This document shows, one piece after another, positions 18,926-27,045 of a stretch of 64,000 nucleotides of DNA (the stretch's first letter is position 1; each line of letters opens with the position of its first letter). The notes under the pieces were generated by a model. The model ran no database searches and had not been told where the DNA came from. It saw only the letters and a program-made list of their open reading frames with translations. The translations under genes were made by a program, and so were the position numbers. Origin of the DNA: Alcanivorax sp. (lineage in GTDB: Bacteria; Pseudomonadota; Gammaproteobacteria; Pseudomonadales; Alcanivoracaceae); the NCBI GenBank assembly GCA_022565695.1, contig JAIUME010000007.1, positions 158,040-222,039 on the forward strand. Reading direction: 5' to 3'.

Positions 18926-20047
18926 ATGCAGGACAGCCGCCGCGATGACACTGATCGCCGTCATATGAGTCGCGCTCTGCGGCTGGCACGTCGTGGTCGC
19001 TTCACCACAGACCCCAACCCTCGGGTGGGTTGCGTGCTGGTGCAGCAGGGCAGTGTTGTCGGCGAAGGCTGGCATGAGCGTGCCGGCGAGCCCCATGCCG
19101 AACGGCATGCGCTGTCGATGGCCGGTGAGCAGGCCCGCGGCGCCACCTGTTATGTCACGCTCGAGCCCTGTTCGCACACGGGGCGCACCGGGCCCTGCGC
19201 TGATGCGCTGGTGGCGGCAGGGGTGGCGCGCGTGGTCGTTGCCATGGGCGACCCGAATCCGCTGGTCAGCGGCAGAGGCCTTGAAATACTCGAATCTGCC
19301 GGCATTGACGTGACCTGCGGGATACTGGAGGCAGAGGCTCGCGCGCTGAATCCGGGGTTCATTCAGCGAATGGAAACCGGCCGGCCTCTGGTGCGGGTCA
19401 AGCTGGCGATGAGCCTGGATGGCCGCACCGCCATGGCGTCCGGGGAGTCCCAGTGGATTACCGGCGCGGCGGCTCGCGAAGATGTGCAACAGCTGCGGGC
19501 GCGTAGCAGCGCGATTGTCAGTGGTATCGGCACGGTGCTGGCGGATCAGCCCGCCTTTACTGTGCGTCCGGAAAGCTGGCAGCACGCCGAGTATCCGGCG
19601 TTGCCGGTGCGGCAGCCCCTGCGCGTGGTGATGGACCGTCATGCGCGCACGCCGGTGGATGCGGCAGTGGTGACCGGCCCCGGCGAGTGCCTGATTCTCT
19701 GTGCCGACGAGGCAGATGCCGAGGCGGTCTCCGCGTTGCGAGCAGCCGGGGCGGCGGTGCAACAGGGCGACTGGCACCCGGCGGCGGTGTTGGCAGCGCT
19801 GGGACAGCGTGGCTGCAACGAGGTGCTGGTGGAGTCCGGGCCAGTGCTGGCGGGGGCATTTGTCACCGCCGGCTGTGTCGACGAACTGGTGCTGTATATG
19901 GCGCCAGCCCTGCTGGGCGATGGTGCCCGGCCGCTGCTGGCGTTGCCGGGTATCACGCAGATGGCAGACAAGTTGTCGCTGACGCTGACGGATGTGCGCC
20001 AGGTCGGCGAGGATCTGCGGCTGACCTGCAAGACGTCACTGATTTAG
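18926..20047 (+). CDS. ribD: Riboflavin biosynthesis deaminase/reductase RibD
   Basis: A bifunctional enzyme that deaminates and then reduces the pyrimidine intermediate of riboflavin synthesis. It has 373 residues from ATG 18926, chosen because GTGAGGA lies 5 bases before it; GTG 18914 and ATG 18920 are alternatives. The zinc deaminase site is HAERHAL with PCSHTGRTGPC. The reductase half begins VRVKLAMSLDGRTAMASGESQWITG and contains VLVESGPVLAGAF. ribE follows at 22 bp. Confidence 0.96.
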   Translation: MQDSRRDDTDRRHMSRALRLARRGRFTTDPNPRVGCVLVQQGSVVGEGWHERAGEPHAERHALSMAGEQARGATCYVTLEPCSHTGRTGPCADALVAAGVARVVVAMGDPNPLVSGRGLEILESAGIDVTCGILEAEARALNPGFIQRMETGRPLVRVKLAMSLDGRTAMASGESQWITGAAAREDVQQLRARSSAIVSGIGTVLADQPAFTVRPESWQHAEYPALPVRQPLRVVMDRHARTPVDAAVVTGPGECLILCADEADAEAVSALRAAGAAVQQGDWHPAAVLAALGQRGCNEVLVESGPVLAGAFVTAGCVDELVLYMAPALLGDGARPLLALPGITQMADKLSLTLTDVRQVGEDLRLTCKTSLI

Positions 20048-20069
20048 TACCGCAAGAAGAGGCCGAGCA

Positions 20070-20753
20070 ATGTTTACCGGAATTATCGAAGCGAAAGGTG
20101 AGGTGCTGGCGCTGACCCCGAAGGGTGGCGATGTGTCACTGCGTCTGCACACCGGCGCGCTGGATATGGGCGACGTACAGCTGGGCGATTCCATTGCCGT
20201 CAACGGTGTTTGCCTGACGGTGACCACGCTGCCGGGGAATGGCTTTACGGCGGACGTGTCCAGCGAAACCCTCAACAAGACATCGCTGGGGAGCCTGAAA
20301 ACCGGCTCACCGGTAAATCTCGAGAAGGCACTGACCCCGACCACCCGTCTGGGCGGACATCTGGTGTCCGGCCATGTGGACGGCGTGGGCAAGGTGGTTT
20401 CACTGCGCCCGGACGCGCGCTCCACGCGCATTGATATCCAGGCGCCGGCAGAGCTGGCGCGCTATATCGCCCAGAAGGGCTCCATCACCGTGGACGGCAT
20501 CAGCCTGACGGTAAACAGTGTCGACGGCGCCGTGTTCTCTCTGAACATCATTCCCCACACCCAGGACATGACGACCATCGGCAATTGGCAACCAGGCACG
20601 CAGGTGAACCTGGAAGTTGATATCATTGCCCGCTATCTCGAACGGCTGTTGCTGGGCGAGCGTGCGGCGGAGCCGGGCGTGGGTGCGGATCATGGCACGA
20701 CTTATGGCGTGACGCTCGGCCTGTTGGCCGAGCACGGCTTTCTGAAAAGGTGA
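20070..20753 (+). CDS. ribE: Riboflavin synthase alpha subunit
   Basis: Dismutates two 6,7-dimethyl-8-ribityllumazine molecules into riboflavin and the pyrimidine. Two tandem lumazine-binding barrels are visible, beginning MFTGIIEAKGEV and GHLVSGHVDGVGKV. SIAVNGVCLTV and SITVDGISLTV are the repeated strand motifs. It has 227 residues; the last 30 (GERAAEPGVGADHGTTYGV) are a variable tail. It is also called RibC in some organisms. ribB starts 4 bp after its stop. Confidence 0.97.
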   Translation: MFTGIIEAKGEVLALTPKGGDVSLRLHTGALDMGDVQLGDSIAVNGVCLTVTTLPGNGFTADVSSETLNKTSLGSLKTGSPVNLEKALTPTTRLGGHLVSGHVDGVGKVVSLRPDARSTRIDIQAPAELARYIAQKGSITVDGISLTVNSVDGAVFSLNIIPHTQDMTTIGNWQPGTQVNLEVDIIARYLERLLLGERAAEPGVGADHGTTYGVTLGLLAEHGFLKR

Positions 20754-20757
20754 TTGC

Positions 20758-21861
20758 ATGAAACTGAATACGGTCCAGGAACTGATCGACGATATCCGCG
20801 CCGGGCGGATGGTCATTCTGATGGACGATGAAGACCGGGAAAACGAAGGCGACCTGGTAATGGCTGCCGAACACGTGACGCCGGAAGCGATCAATTTCAT
20901 GATCCGCCATGCCCGCGGCCTGGTGTGCATGCCCATGAGCCGCGAACGGTGCGAGCAGCTGGATCTGCCCTTGATGGTGCAGCGCAACAGCTCCGGTTTC
21001 GGCACCAAGTTCACGGTGTCCATTGAGGCCGCCGAGGGCGTCAGCACCGGCATTTCTCCGGCAGACCGTGCGCGCACTGTGCTGGCGGCGGCGGCGCGGG
21101 ATGCGAAGCCGGAAGACATCGTGCAGCCAGGGCACATTTTTCCGTTGATGGCGGAGCCGGGCGGTGTATTGCACCGGGCCGGTCACACGGAAGCCTCTTG
21201 TGATCTGGCAGTGCTGGCGGGCTGTGAGCCCATCGGTGTGATCTGCGAGATCATCAACGAAGACGGCACCATGTCCCGCAGGCCGGATCTGGAAACGTTT
21301 GCCGAACAGCATGATCTGAAGATCGGCACCATTGCCGACCTGATCGAATACCGCATGCTCAATGAGAAGACGGTGGAGAAGGTCAGTGAAAATATCCTGC
21401 CCACCTGGCATGGCGATTTCCGCATGATTGCGTTTCGCGACACCGTGGATGACATGACTCATGTGGCACTGGTTAAGGGTGAGCCGACACCTGAGCAGAT
21501 CACGACGGTGCGTGTGCATCAAGTGGACCCGCTGCGAGATCTGATGAGTGCCCAGATTGACGGCCAGACGGGCTGGAACATGCACCGCGTGCTGGAAGAG
21601 CTGGCGCGCAGTGAAGCCGGTGTGGTGATCATTCTCGGGCAGGATTACGTGTCCAATCACATGCAGGGCATGATCGAGAATTTCTTTGCTGGCAAGCGCC
21701 GCCCGGCGCAGGGCAACAGCATGGCCTACCGCAACATCGGCACCGGCTCGCAGATACTGCGTGAGCTGGGTGTGCGGCGCATGCGCCTGCTCAGTTCACC
21801 CATGAAGTTCAACGCCCTGTCCGGTTTCGATCTGGAGATCGTCGAATACGTGGCGCCCTGA
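20758..21861 (+). CDS. ribB: 3,4-dihydroxy-2-butanone-4-phosphate synthase with degenerate GTP cyclohydrolase II-like domain
   Basis: The N-terminal 205 residues are a full DHBP synthase (MVILMDDEDRENEGDLVMAAEHVTPEAINFM ... HTEASCDLAVLAG ... GVICEIINEDGTMSRRPDL), which turns ribulose 5-phosphate into the four-carbon riboflavin precursor. The C-terminal part has the GTP cyclohydrolase II fold, but where the three zinc cysteines belong (ECLTGDVFGSLRCDCG in active enzymes) it reads VDPLRDLMSAQIDGQTGW, so that activity should be absent. This matches the RibBX variant known in proteobacteria. A separate ribA would be needed elsewhere. Confidence 0.93.
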   Translation: MKLNTVQELIDDIRAGRMVILMDDEDRENEGDLVMAAEHVTPEAINFMIRHARGLVCMPMSRERCEQLDLPLMVQRNSSGFGTKFTVSIEAAEGVSTGISPADRARTVLAAAARDAKPEDIVQPGHIFPLMAEPGGVLHRAGHTEASCDLAVLAGCEPIGVICEIINEDGTMSRRPDLETFAEQHDLKIGTIADLIEYRMLNEKTVEKVSENILPTWHGDFRMIAFRDTVDDMTHVALVKGEPTPEQITTVRVHQVDPLRDLMSAQIDGQTGWNMHRVLEELARSEAGVVIILGQDYVSNHMQGMIENFFAGKRRPAQGNSMAYRNIGTGSQILRELGVRRMRLLSSPMKFNALSGFDLEIVEYVAP

Positions 21862-21872
21862 TCAGAGGCGCC

Positions 21873-24071
21873 CTAGCGCACACGGATCAGTATCTCGGCC
21901 CATGCGTACCGGAGGCACGGGTTGAGGTTCTCGTAACTGCAGCTGCCGGTGTTGCCGTTGTCATGCGACTCAATGCGGAGCAGGTAGTCGCCTTGCATAG
22001 GGGATTCGCTGAAGACGGTGATGGCCCCCAGGAAACTGGACGTGGGGGGCAGTGTGCCCAGGTAGCGGTAGTGGTATCCGGGCACCAGGGTTTGCAGGTT
22101 GCTCATTGATGGTATCAGCAGGCGGGTCGTGTCGCCCGGATCGCAACCGCCTTCGGCAAGGCAGATAAATTCCACCTCGGTAAACATCCCTCCCGTCCCT
22201 GTGTCAGGGTCCTCGATGTCGATGCCCACCGGGAACACCAACTGGCCAGTGGGGGTCACCTCATGCTCACAGTCGAGCTGTGAGTAGCTTGTGGCCACAC
22301 AGGTGAGCAGGCTCTGCGTTGTGGGTATCAGCCGAGGTGGCTGATTGATGTCGTAGAGCCGGAACTGGTGCTGGACCGGCGGGGACGCCAGCGCAATGTC
22401 ATCGGCGCTGGTAAAGCGCAACGCCAGGGCGCCCACCGTAATGCCGCCCAGGGCGTTGTCGGCCAGTGTGGCGTCCGGTGTCCAGCGCGCCTCCCAGGTG
22501 TATTCCAGCGCACCATCACTGTTGTAGGGCAACCCGTCAGGCAGCGGCAGGGACTGCGGCAACGCATCGCAGTCCACGGCAGTGCTGTGACCCTGATGCA
22601 GTATCTCGACGGTCACGGTGCCGTCAGACAGCCCACCCTCACAGGCGGTAACCTCTGCCAGCCCCAGCGCCGCCTCCGGGCCGATGGCGCGCGCAGTAAA
22701 CAGATAGGATTCGCTCTGGCCTGGCTGGTAGGTGGCGGTGTCTCCGGGCGCCCCCGCTCTCAGTGCCAGAGCGTCGCTGCGCGGCGGTGCCAGCCGGGGC
22801 GAGCCACCACGCACCCGCAATGCATGGGCGCTGTCGCTGCGTGCGGCGCGCTGATGCTGGCCGTCCAGTGCGTTCATCTGCCAGGCGTCGGATGACAGGG
22901 CCGGGGAGGCAGACCACAGCGGTTCGCCCGGTACGCCGGGGAACAACAGCGGCGACAGTGCAGGGTCGTAGGCACAGGTGTCGTGCAATGAGGTCAGTTC
23001 GCGGATGTTTGGCAGGCGCCAGTCATCAAAGCCGGCATGCGTGTCTTGCGCCGCCTGTTCCAGTGCCGTGGCCCAGTCCTGCGCCTCGGGGGTGCCCTCG
23101 GTGCACTCGTCGCCGGAGAGCCCTGCCACGCAGCGTTGCCACATCAGGCCTGTCATCAGATCCACCACAGTGCCGGGGCGCGAGGTGTCGTAGCGGCGCG
23201 GCGGGGTGCTGCTGGGCAGACCCTCGGTGCAATGCGCCCGGGCCTGGGTGTCTTCCGTTGCCAACGGCGTGCCTCTGACCAGGCGCAACGATTGCGCACT
23301 GTCCGGCGACACAGGGCCTGGTAATGCGGTGTTCATGTCCAGTGCCCAGAGGTTATCGCCTCGGGCGTCTGCCGTGCTGCTCCAGAGCGGTGCGGTGGCG
23401 ACCTCGGGGAAGAAATCCGTGTCCTGCCACGGTGTTGTCTCGCGTCCGTAATGCACCAGGCTCTGAAGCTCATGCAGGCCGGGCAGCCGCCAGTCCTGAT
23501 AGCCGCAAATGCCCTCGGCATTCATCGCCTCGACATAGGCTTCTGCGGTACAGGGTTGATCGCCGAGGCTGGCGCCGCAGAGGCTGGTATCGTCCGAGGG
23601 CGCCGCGCTGTAACGGTGATCGATAAAGCGCGGGCTCAGGTCGCTGGCATCCTTGAGCTCCCAGGTCAGGCCGCTGACGTTGTCCCGGGTACAGCCCCAT
23701 TGTTGTGGCAGGTCTCCACGCAGCGGCTGTGCCGGGCAGTCGCCTTCGCCCTCGGTATCACCGTTGTTGCACAGGCGCGAGTAATCGAAGCCGGCCGCCC
23801 CGGCGCCAATCTTTTCCAGTGTCTCGTCGGCATCGCGACCGAAATCGGCGTCCTGACCCGGCGGCTCATCGCCGAGGCACGGGGCGTTGATGTCGGTATC
23901 GGCGGTGCCACAGAACTGGATGCCTGTGTCGTTGAGTGGACGGAAATCGATGCCGGGAGGCAGGGTGTCACTGCTGGATGATGAACTGCCGCCACAGGCT
24001 GTCAGGCCCGAGGCAACACAGGCGGCCAACGCCAGCGCGGGCAGCGGCAGCCGTGAGTGGATGGTCTTCAT
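21873..24071 (-). CDS. Lipoprotein with two DUF1566 (Lcl_C-type) domains
   Basis: A 732-residue predicted lipoprotein. The signal ends in a lipobox SGLTACGG followed by six Ser. Two DUF1566 units are recognisable by W/D-rich signatures: VSGLTWELKD ... GYQDWRLPGLHELQSLVHYG ... PLWSSTADARGDNLWAL at about 130-260, and TGLMWQRCVAG ... FDDWRLPNIRELTSLHDTCAYDP ... PLWSASPALSSDAWQM at about 300-420. The C-terminal 300 residues look like extracellular beta domains with paired cysteines. The role is probably surface recognition, but no substrate is known. It lies in reverse orientation inside what is normally a continuous rib operon. Confidence 0.82.
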   Translation of the reverse strand: MKTIHSRLPLPALALAACVASGLTACGGSSSSSSDTLPPGIDFRPLNDTGIQFCGTADTDINAPCLGDEPPGQDADFGRDADETLEKIGAGAAGFDYSRLCNNGDTEGEGDCPAQPLRGDLPQQWGCTRDNVSGLTWELKDASDLSPRFIDHRYSAAPSDDTSLCGASLGDQPCTAEAYVEAMNAEGICGYQDWRLPGLHELQSLVHYGRETTPWQDTDFFPEVATAPLWSSTADARGDNLWALDMNTALPGPVSPDSAQSLRLVRGTPLATEDTQARAHCTEGLPSSTPPRRYDTSRPGTVVDLMTGLMWQRCVAGLSGDECTEGTPEAQDWATALEQAAQDTHAGFDDWRLPNIRELTSLHDTCAYDPALSPLLFPGVPGEPLWSASPALSSDAWQMNALDGQHQRAARSDSAHALRVRGGSPRLAPPRSDALALRAGAPGDTATYQPGQSESYLFTARAIGPEAALGLAEVTACEGGLSDGTVTVEILHQGHSTAVDCDALPQSLPLPDGLPYNSDGALEYTWEARWTPDATLADNALGGITVGALALRFTSADDIALASPPVQHQFRLYDINQPPRLIPTTQSLLTCVATSYSQLDCEHEVTPTGQLVFPVGIDIEDPDTGTGGMFTEVEFICLAEGGCDPGDTTRLLIPSMSNLQTLVPGYHYRYLGTLPPTSSFLGAITVFSESPMQGDYLLRIESHDNGNTGSCSYENLNPCLRYAWAEILIRVR

Positions 24072-24131
24072 GGGCCCCCCCGATGAAAAGCACTACTGGT
24101 GTCTTGAACGTGATTTTAGGGGGAGTGGGGG

Positions 24132-24178
24132 AGCAGCGTATGTCCCCTGGTCGGGGGACATACGCTGCTTTTATTATT
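24132..24178 (+). terminator. Strong stem-loop with T-rich 3' side on the + strand
   Basis: AGCAGCGTATGTCCCC and GGGGACATACGCTGCT form a perfect 16-bp stem with a 6-nt loop, followed by TTTTATTATT on the + strand. Both flanking genes lie on the - strand, so the classic terminator orientation faces the wrong way. It may stop read-through from the rib genes, or it may serve as a hairpin at the end of the small lipoprotein mRNA. Confidence 0.55.
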
Positions 24179-24196
24179 GCGCGGCTGCCCGCAATG

Positions 24197-24877
24197 TTAC
24201 TCGGCGGCGTCCTGAATGTGCAGGGTGGCCAGTACCTCATCCACCAGGGCTTCGCTCTCTTCATCGAAGAAGCTCTGTACAAACACCAGCGCATGCTGGT
24301 CGCGAACCAGTGCCAGGTAGCGTTGCTGGATCTGCTGTGAGCCGAACATGGCACTCGCGTGGAAGAAGTTCAGTTCGGTGCCATTGACGGTGCGGCTGTG
24401 ACATTCATCTTCGACGTCATAGTTGATGCTCATCTGCCGCAGCGCCACGCGCGCATGGTAGAGGTAATCGCAGCCGCTGGAGATGCCCGGTGCGTGGCGG
24501 ATATTTTCCGCCGTGGCGAGAATGTTCGGGTTCAGCTTGCCGGGGGTGCCAGGCGGCACTTCAAAGAAGCCGAACAGCGGCAGGGTGCTCTCCAGTGAAG
24601 CTTTCAGGAGCTGGCGGATATTGTCGTCATCGCTGAACAGCGCGCTGCCCTGCTGCTGCATGGCGATCATGTCCTCGGCGCTCTGGGAGAACCAGCCGTC
24701 GGGTTTCTCAATGCGCAATGCAAACATGTCGTTGATGTAGACGTTGTCACCGGTGGTGTAGGTGAGTGCTTCCGGCCCGCGGGGGGCGTTTTCCGGTTTC
24801 GGTTCAGGTTCAGTACCGCAGGCGCTGAGTGTCAGCAGGGCGGCCAGCAGGGCGGGTAAAGTCAGGCGTCGCATCAC
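24197..24877 (-). CDS. Lipoprotein of unknown function
   Basis: A 226-residue predicted lipoprotein: MMRRLTLPALLAALLTLSACGTEPEP, lipobox LSAC. The mature part has a stretch NDMFALRIEKPDGWFSQSAEDMIAMQQQG and resembles small periplasmic-face lipoproteins that share a PsbP/DUF1795-like fold, but I cannot assign it firmly. Three cysteines are present besides the lipidated one. With the DUF1566 gene it forms the reverse-strand pair that separates ribB from ribH. Confidence 0.75.
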   Translation of the reverse strand: MMRRLTLPALLAALLTLSACGTEPEPKPENAPRGPEALTYTTGDNVYINDMFALRIEKPDGWFSQSAEDMIAMQQQGSALFSDDDNIRQLLKASLESTLPLFGFFEVPPGTPGKLNPNILATAENIRHAPGISSGCDYLYHARVALRQMSINYDVEDECHSRTVNGTELNFFHASAMFGSQQIQQRYLALVRDQHALVFVQSFFDEESEALVDEVLATLHIQDAAE

Positions 24878-25026
24878 GATATCAAGTCTCTGGTCAGGGG
24901 CAGGTCTGTAGACGGTGTTGGCGGATGTTACACAAAGTGAGACGCAATATCAGGCCGGGCGTGGCTGGCGAACCGCTGGTGAACCAAATACAGGCATTTC
25001 CATGGGCAACCGGGTGCGCAAGTGGG

Positions 25027-25032
25027 TACAAT
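25027..25032 (+). promoter_or_regulatory. -10 box (TACAAT) upstream of ribH
   Basis: TACAAT lies 85 bases before the ribH ATG, in the spacer 24878-25117. Because the usual cotranscription with ribB is broken here, ribH-nusB-thiL would need its own promoter, and this is the best candidate. I saw no FMN riboswitch consensus in the leader. Confidence 0.45.
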
Positions 25033-25117
25033 AGGCCGCTTTGCCGGGCCAGAACCGGCAGCCGGGCAGGCTGCGGGCCGCCCGGATCAAATCAGACAGA
25101 TCAGTCAAGGGTCAGAT

Positions 25118-25591
25118 ATGAAAGACGTCAAGGTGATCGAGGGTAACTTCACCAGCGCCGGCGGCCGCTACGGCATCGTCGTGGCACGCTTCAACAGCTT
25201 TGTCGTGGAAGCGCTGCTTGAGGGTGCGGTGGACACACTGCTGCGCCATGGCATCAAGGCACAGGATATCGAGGTGATCCGCGTGCCGGGTGCCTGGGAG
25301 TTGCCGGTGGTGGCCAAGCGTGTGGCCGAGAAAGGCAGCTACGATGCGATCATCACCCTGGGTGCTGTGATCCGTGGCGGCACCGCGCACTTCGAGTATG
25401 TCGCTGGCGAAGCCGCCAAGGGCATCGCAGCAATCCAGAACAGCACCGGTGTGCCGGTGGCATTCGGCGTGCTGACCGTGGACAGCATCGAACAGGCCAT
25501 CGAGCGTTCCGGTACCAAGGCGGGTAACAAGGGTGCCGAAGCAGCCATGTGCGCGCTGGAAATGGTCAGCCTGCTGAAAGTGATCGGTTGA
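25118..25591 (+). CDS. ribH: 6,7-dimethyl-8-ribityllumazine synthase
   Basis: Condenses the pyrimidine and the four-carbon unit from RibB into lumazine, the substrate of riboflavin synthase. It has 157 residues from ATG 25118 (AAGGG 8 bases upstream). Diagnostic segments: [61 protein letters not shown] and [31 protein letters not shown]. nusB starts within the ribH stop (TGATG). Confidence 0.97.
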   Translation: MKDVKVIEGNFTSAGGRYGIVVARFNSFVVEALLEGAVDTLLRHGIKAQDIEVIRVPGAWELPVVAKRVAEKGSYDAIITLGAVIRGGTAHFEYVAGEAAKGIAAIQNSTGVPVAFGVLTVDSIEQAIERSGTKAGNKGAEAAMCALEMVSLLKVIG

Positions 25592-26028
25592 TGACAACCA
25601 CGTCCCCCTCTGCCCGCCGCAAGGCGCGCCGTTTTGCGCTCCAGGCCCTGTATCAGTGGCAGCTCGCAGGGCATGCGTTGTCCGAGATCGAGGCCCAGTT
25701 CCGGGCCCAGAACGACATGAAAAAAGTCGACATGGCGTATTTTCATGAGCTGCTGCACGGCGTGCCGGCGCAACTGGAGGAGCTGGATGCTCTGTTTGCA
25801 CCAGCCCTGGATCGCAAGGTGCAGGAGTTGTCACAGGTCGAAAAAGTGATCCTGCGTCTGGGCACCTTCGAGCTGTTGACGCGGCTTGATGTGCCATACC
25901 GTGTTGTCATCAGCGAAGGCATCGAACTGGCCAAGCTGTTCGGTGCAGATGATTCCTTCAAGTACGTCAACGGCGTGCTCGACAAGGTGGCGCGCAAATG
26001 CCGGCGGGTGGAGATCACGGCCCGCTGA
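25591..26028 (+). CDS. nusB: Transcription antitermination factor NusB
   Basis: With NusE (S10), NusB binds boxA RNA and prevents premature termination in rRNA operons. It has 145 residues. The start ATG 25591 overlaps the ribH TGA, which indicates translational coupling; the N terminus [20 protein letters not shown] is diagnostic. [20 protein letters not shown] closes the helical fold. It sits between ribH and thiL, as in related bacteria. Confidence 0.96.
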   Translation: MTTTSPSARRKARRFALQALYQWQLAGHALSEIEAQFRAQNDMKKVDMAYFHELLHGVPAQLEELDALFAPALDRKVQELSQVEKVILRLGTFELLTRLDVPYRVVISEGIELAKLFGADDSFKYVNGVLDKVARKCRRVEITAR

Positions 26029-26061
26029 TCCCCTGACAGCCTGGCCGCTTCGTGGCCACGG

Positions 26062-27045
26062 ATGCATTCGATGGATGAGTTTGCCCTGATTCGCCGTTTT
26101 TTCCGCGACCGGCCCGGCCAGCCCTCCGATGGTGTGCTGCTGGGTCCCGGCGATGATGCCGCGTTACTGCTCCCAACCCCCGGCCACACACTGGTCATGA
26201 CGCTGGACACGCTGCTGTCCGGCCGTCACTTCCCCGAGGATCTTCCTGTCGCCGATATCGGCTGGCGCAGCCTGGCCGTCAATCTGTCGGACCTGGCCGC
26301 CATGGGCGCGACGCCGCGCTGGTGCCTGCTGAGCCTGTCCCTGCCGGAGACCCTGGAAGCCGATCAGTGCGAGCGCTGGCTGAGTGATTTCTGCGAGGGC
26401 TTCCACGCCCTGGCGGCTGCGTCAGGCGTGGTGCTGGTGGGCGGCGATATGGTGCGTGGGCCGCTGAGTATCTCGGTTCAGGCAACCGGAGAGGTGCCCG
26501 CCGGAGAGGCCCTGCGGCGCAGCGGTGCCAGGCCCGGTGACACTCTCTGGATCGGTGGTGTGCCCGGCGAGTCGGCAGCAGGCCTGGCGGCCTGGTTTGC
26601 CGGCGCACGTGACGGCGCCCTGATACAGCAGTTCAGTCGGCCGACGCCGCAGCTGGCATTGGGTCAGGCGCTGCGTGGCCTGGCCACCGCTTGCATTGAT
26701 GTGTCCGACGGCCTGCTGGCGGATCTCGGGCATATTCTGGCCGAGAGCGGCACATCCTCTGGTGGGTTGGGCGCCACGCTGACGCTGGCGGACATACCCT
26801 GCTCCCCCGCATTGGCGCAGGCCGGTGATGCCGAGGCGCGACGTCACTGGCAACTTGCCGGCGGCGATGATTACCTGCTGCTGTTCACCTTGCCGCCAGG
26901 GCAGCGGCCCCCCGCGCCCATGGCCTCCCACTGTCATTGCATTGGTGTCGTGACATCTCAGGCGCCGATGCAGGTGCTTGATGCGCAGGGCCAGCCCTTG
27001 CCGTCATTGCCTCAGGGCTGGAATCACTTTGTCTCGCGGGGCTGA
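26062..27045 (+). CDS. thiL: Thiamine-monophosphate kinase
   Basis: Phosphorylates thiamine monophosphate to thiamine diphosphate. The 327 residues begin near DEFALIRRFF; ATG 26071 is an equally good start. Motifs for ATP and Mg binding: GPGDDAALLLP, DTLLSGRHFPED, RSLAVNLSDLAAMGATPRW, VVLVGGDMVRGPLSISVQATGEVP, CIDVSDGLLADLGHI and LAGGDDYLLLFT. It is followed by a flavoprotein gene whose likely start overlaps its end. Confidence 0.96.
   Translation: MHSMDEFALIRRFFRDRPGQPSDGVLLGPGDDAALLLPTPGHTLVMTLDTLLSGRHFPEDLPVADIGWRSLAVNLSDLAAMGATPRWCLLSLSLPETLEADQCERWLSDFCEGFHALAAASGVVLVGGDMVRGPLSISVQATGEVPAGEALRRSGARPGDTLWIGGVPGESAAGLAAWFAGARDGALIQQFSRPTPQLALGQALRGLATACIDVSDGLLADLGHILAESGTSSGGLGATLTLADIPCSPALAQAGDAEARRHWQLAGGDDYLLLFTLPPGQRPPAPMASHCHCIGVVTSQAPMQVLDAQGQPLPSLPQGWNHFVSRG

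Noticed and set aside
24878..25117. FMN riboswitch before ribH
   Set aside because: The conserved RFN segments were not recognised in this leader or before ribB.
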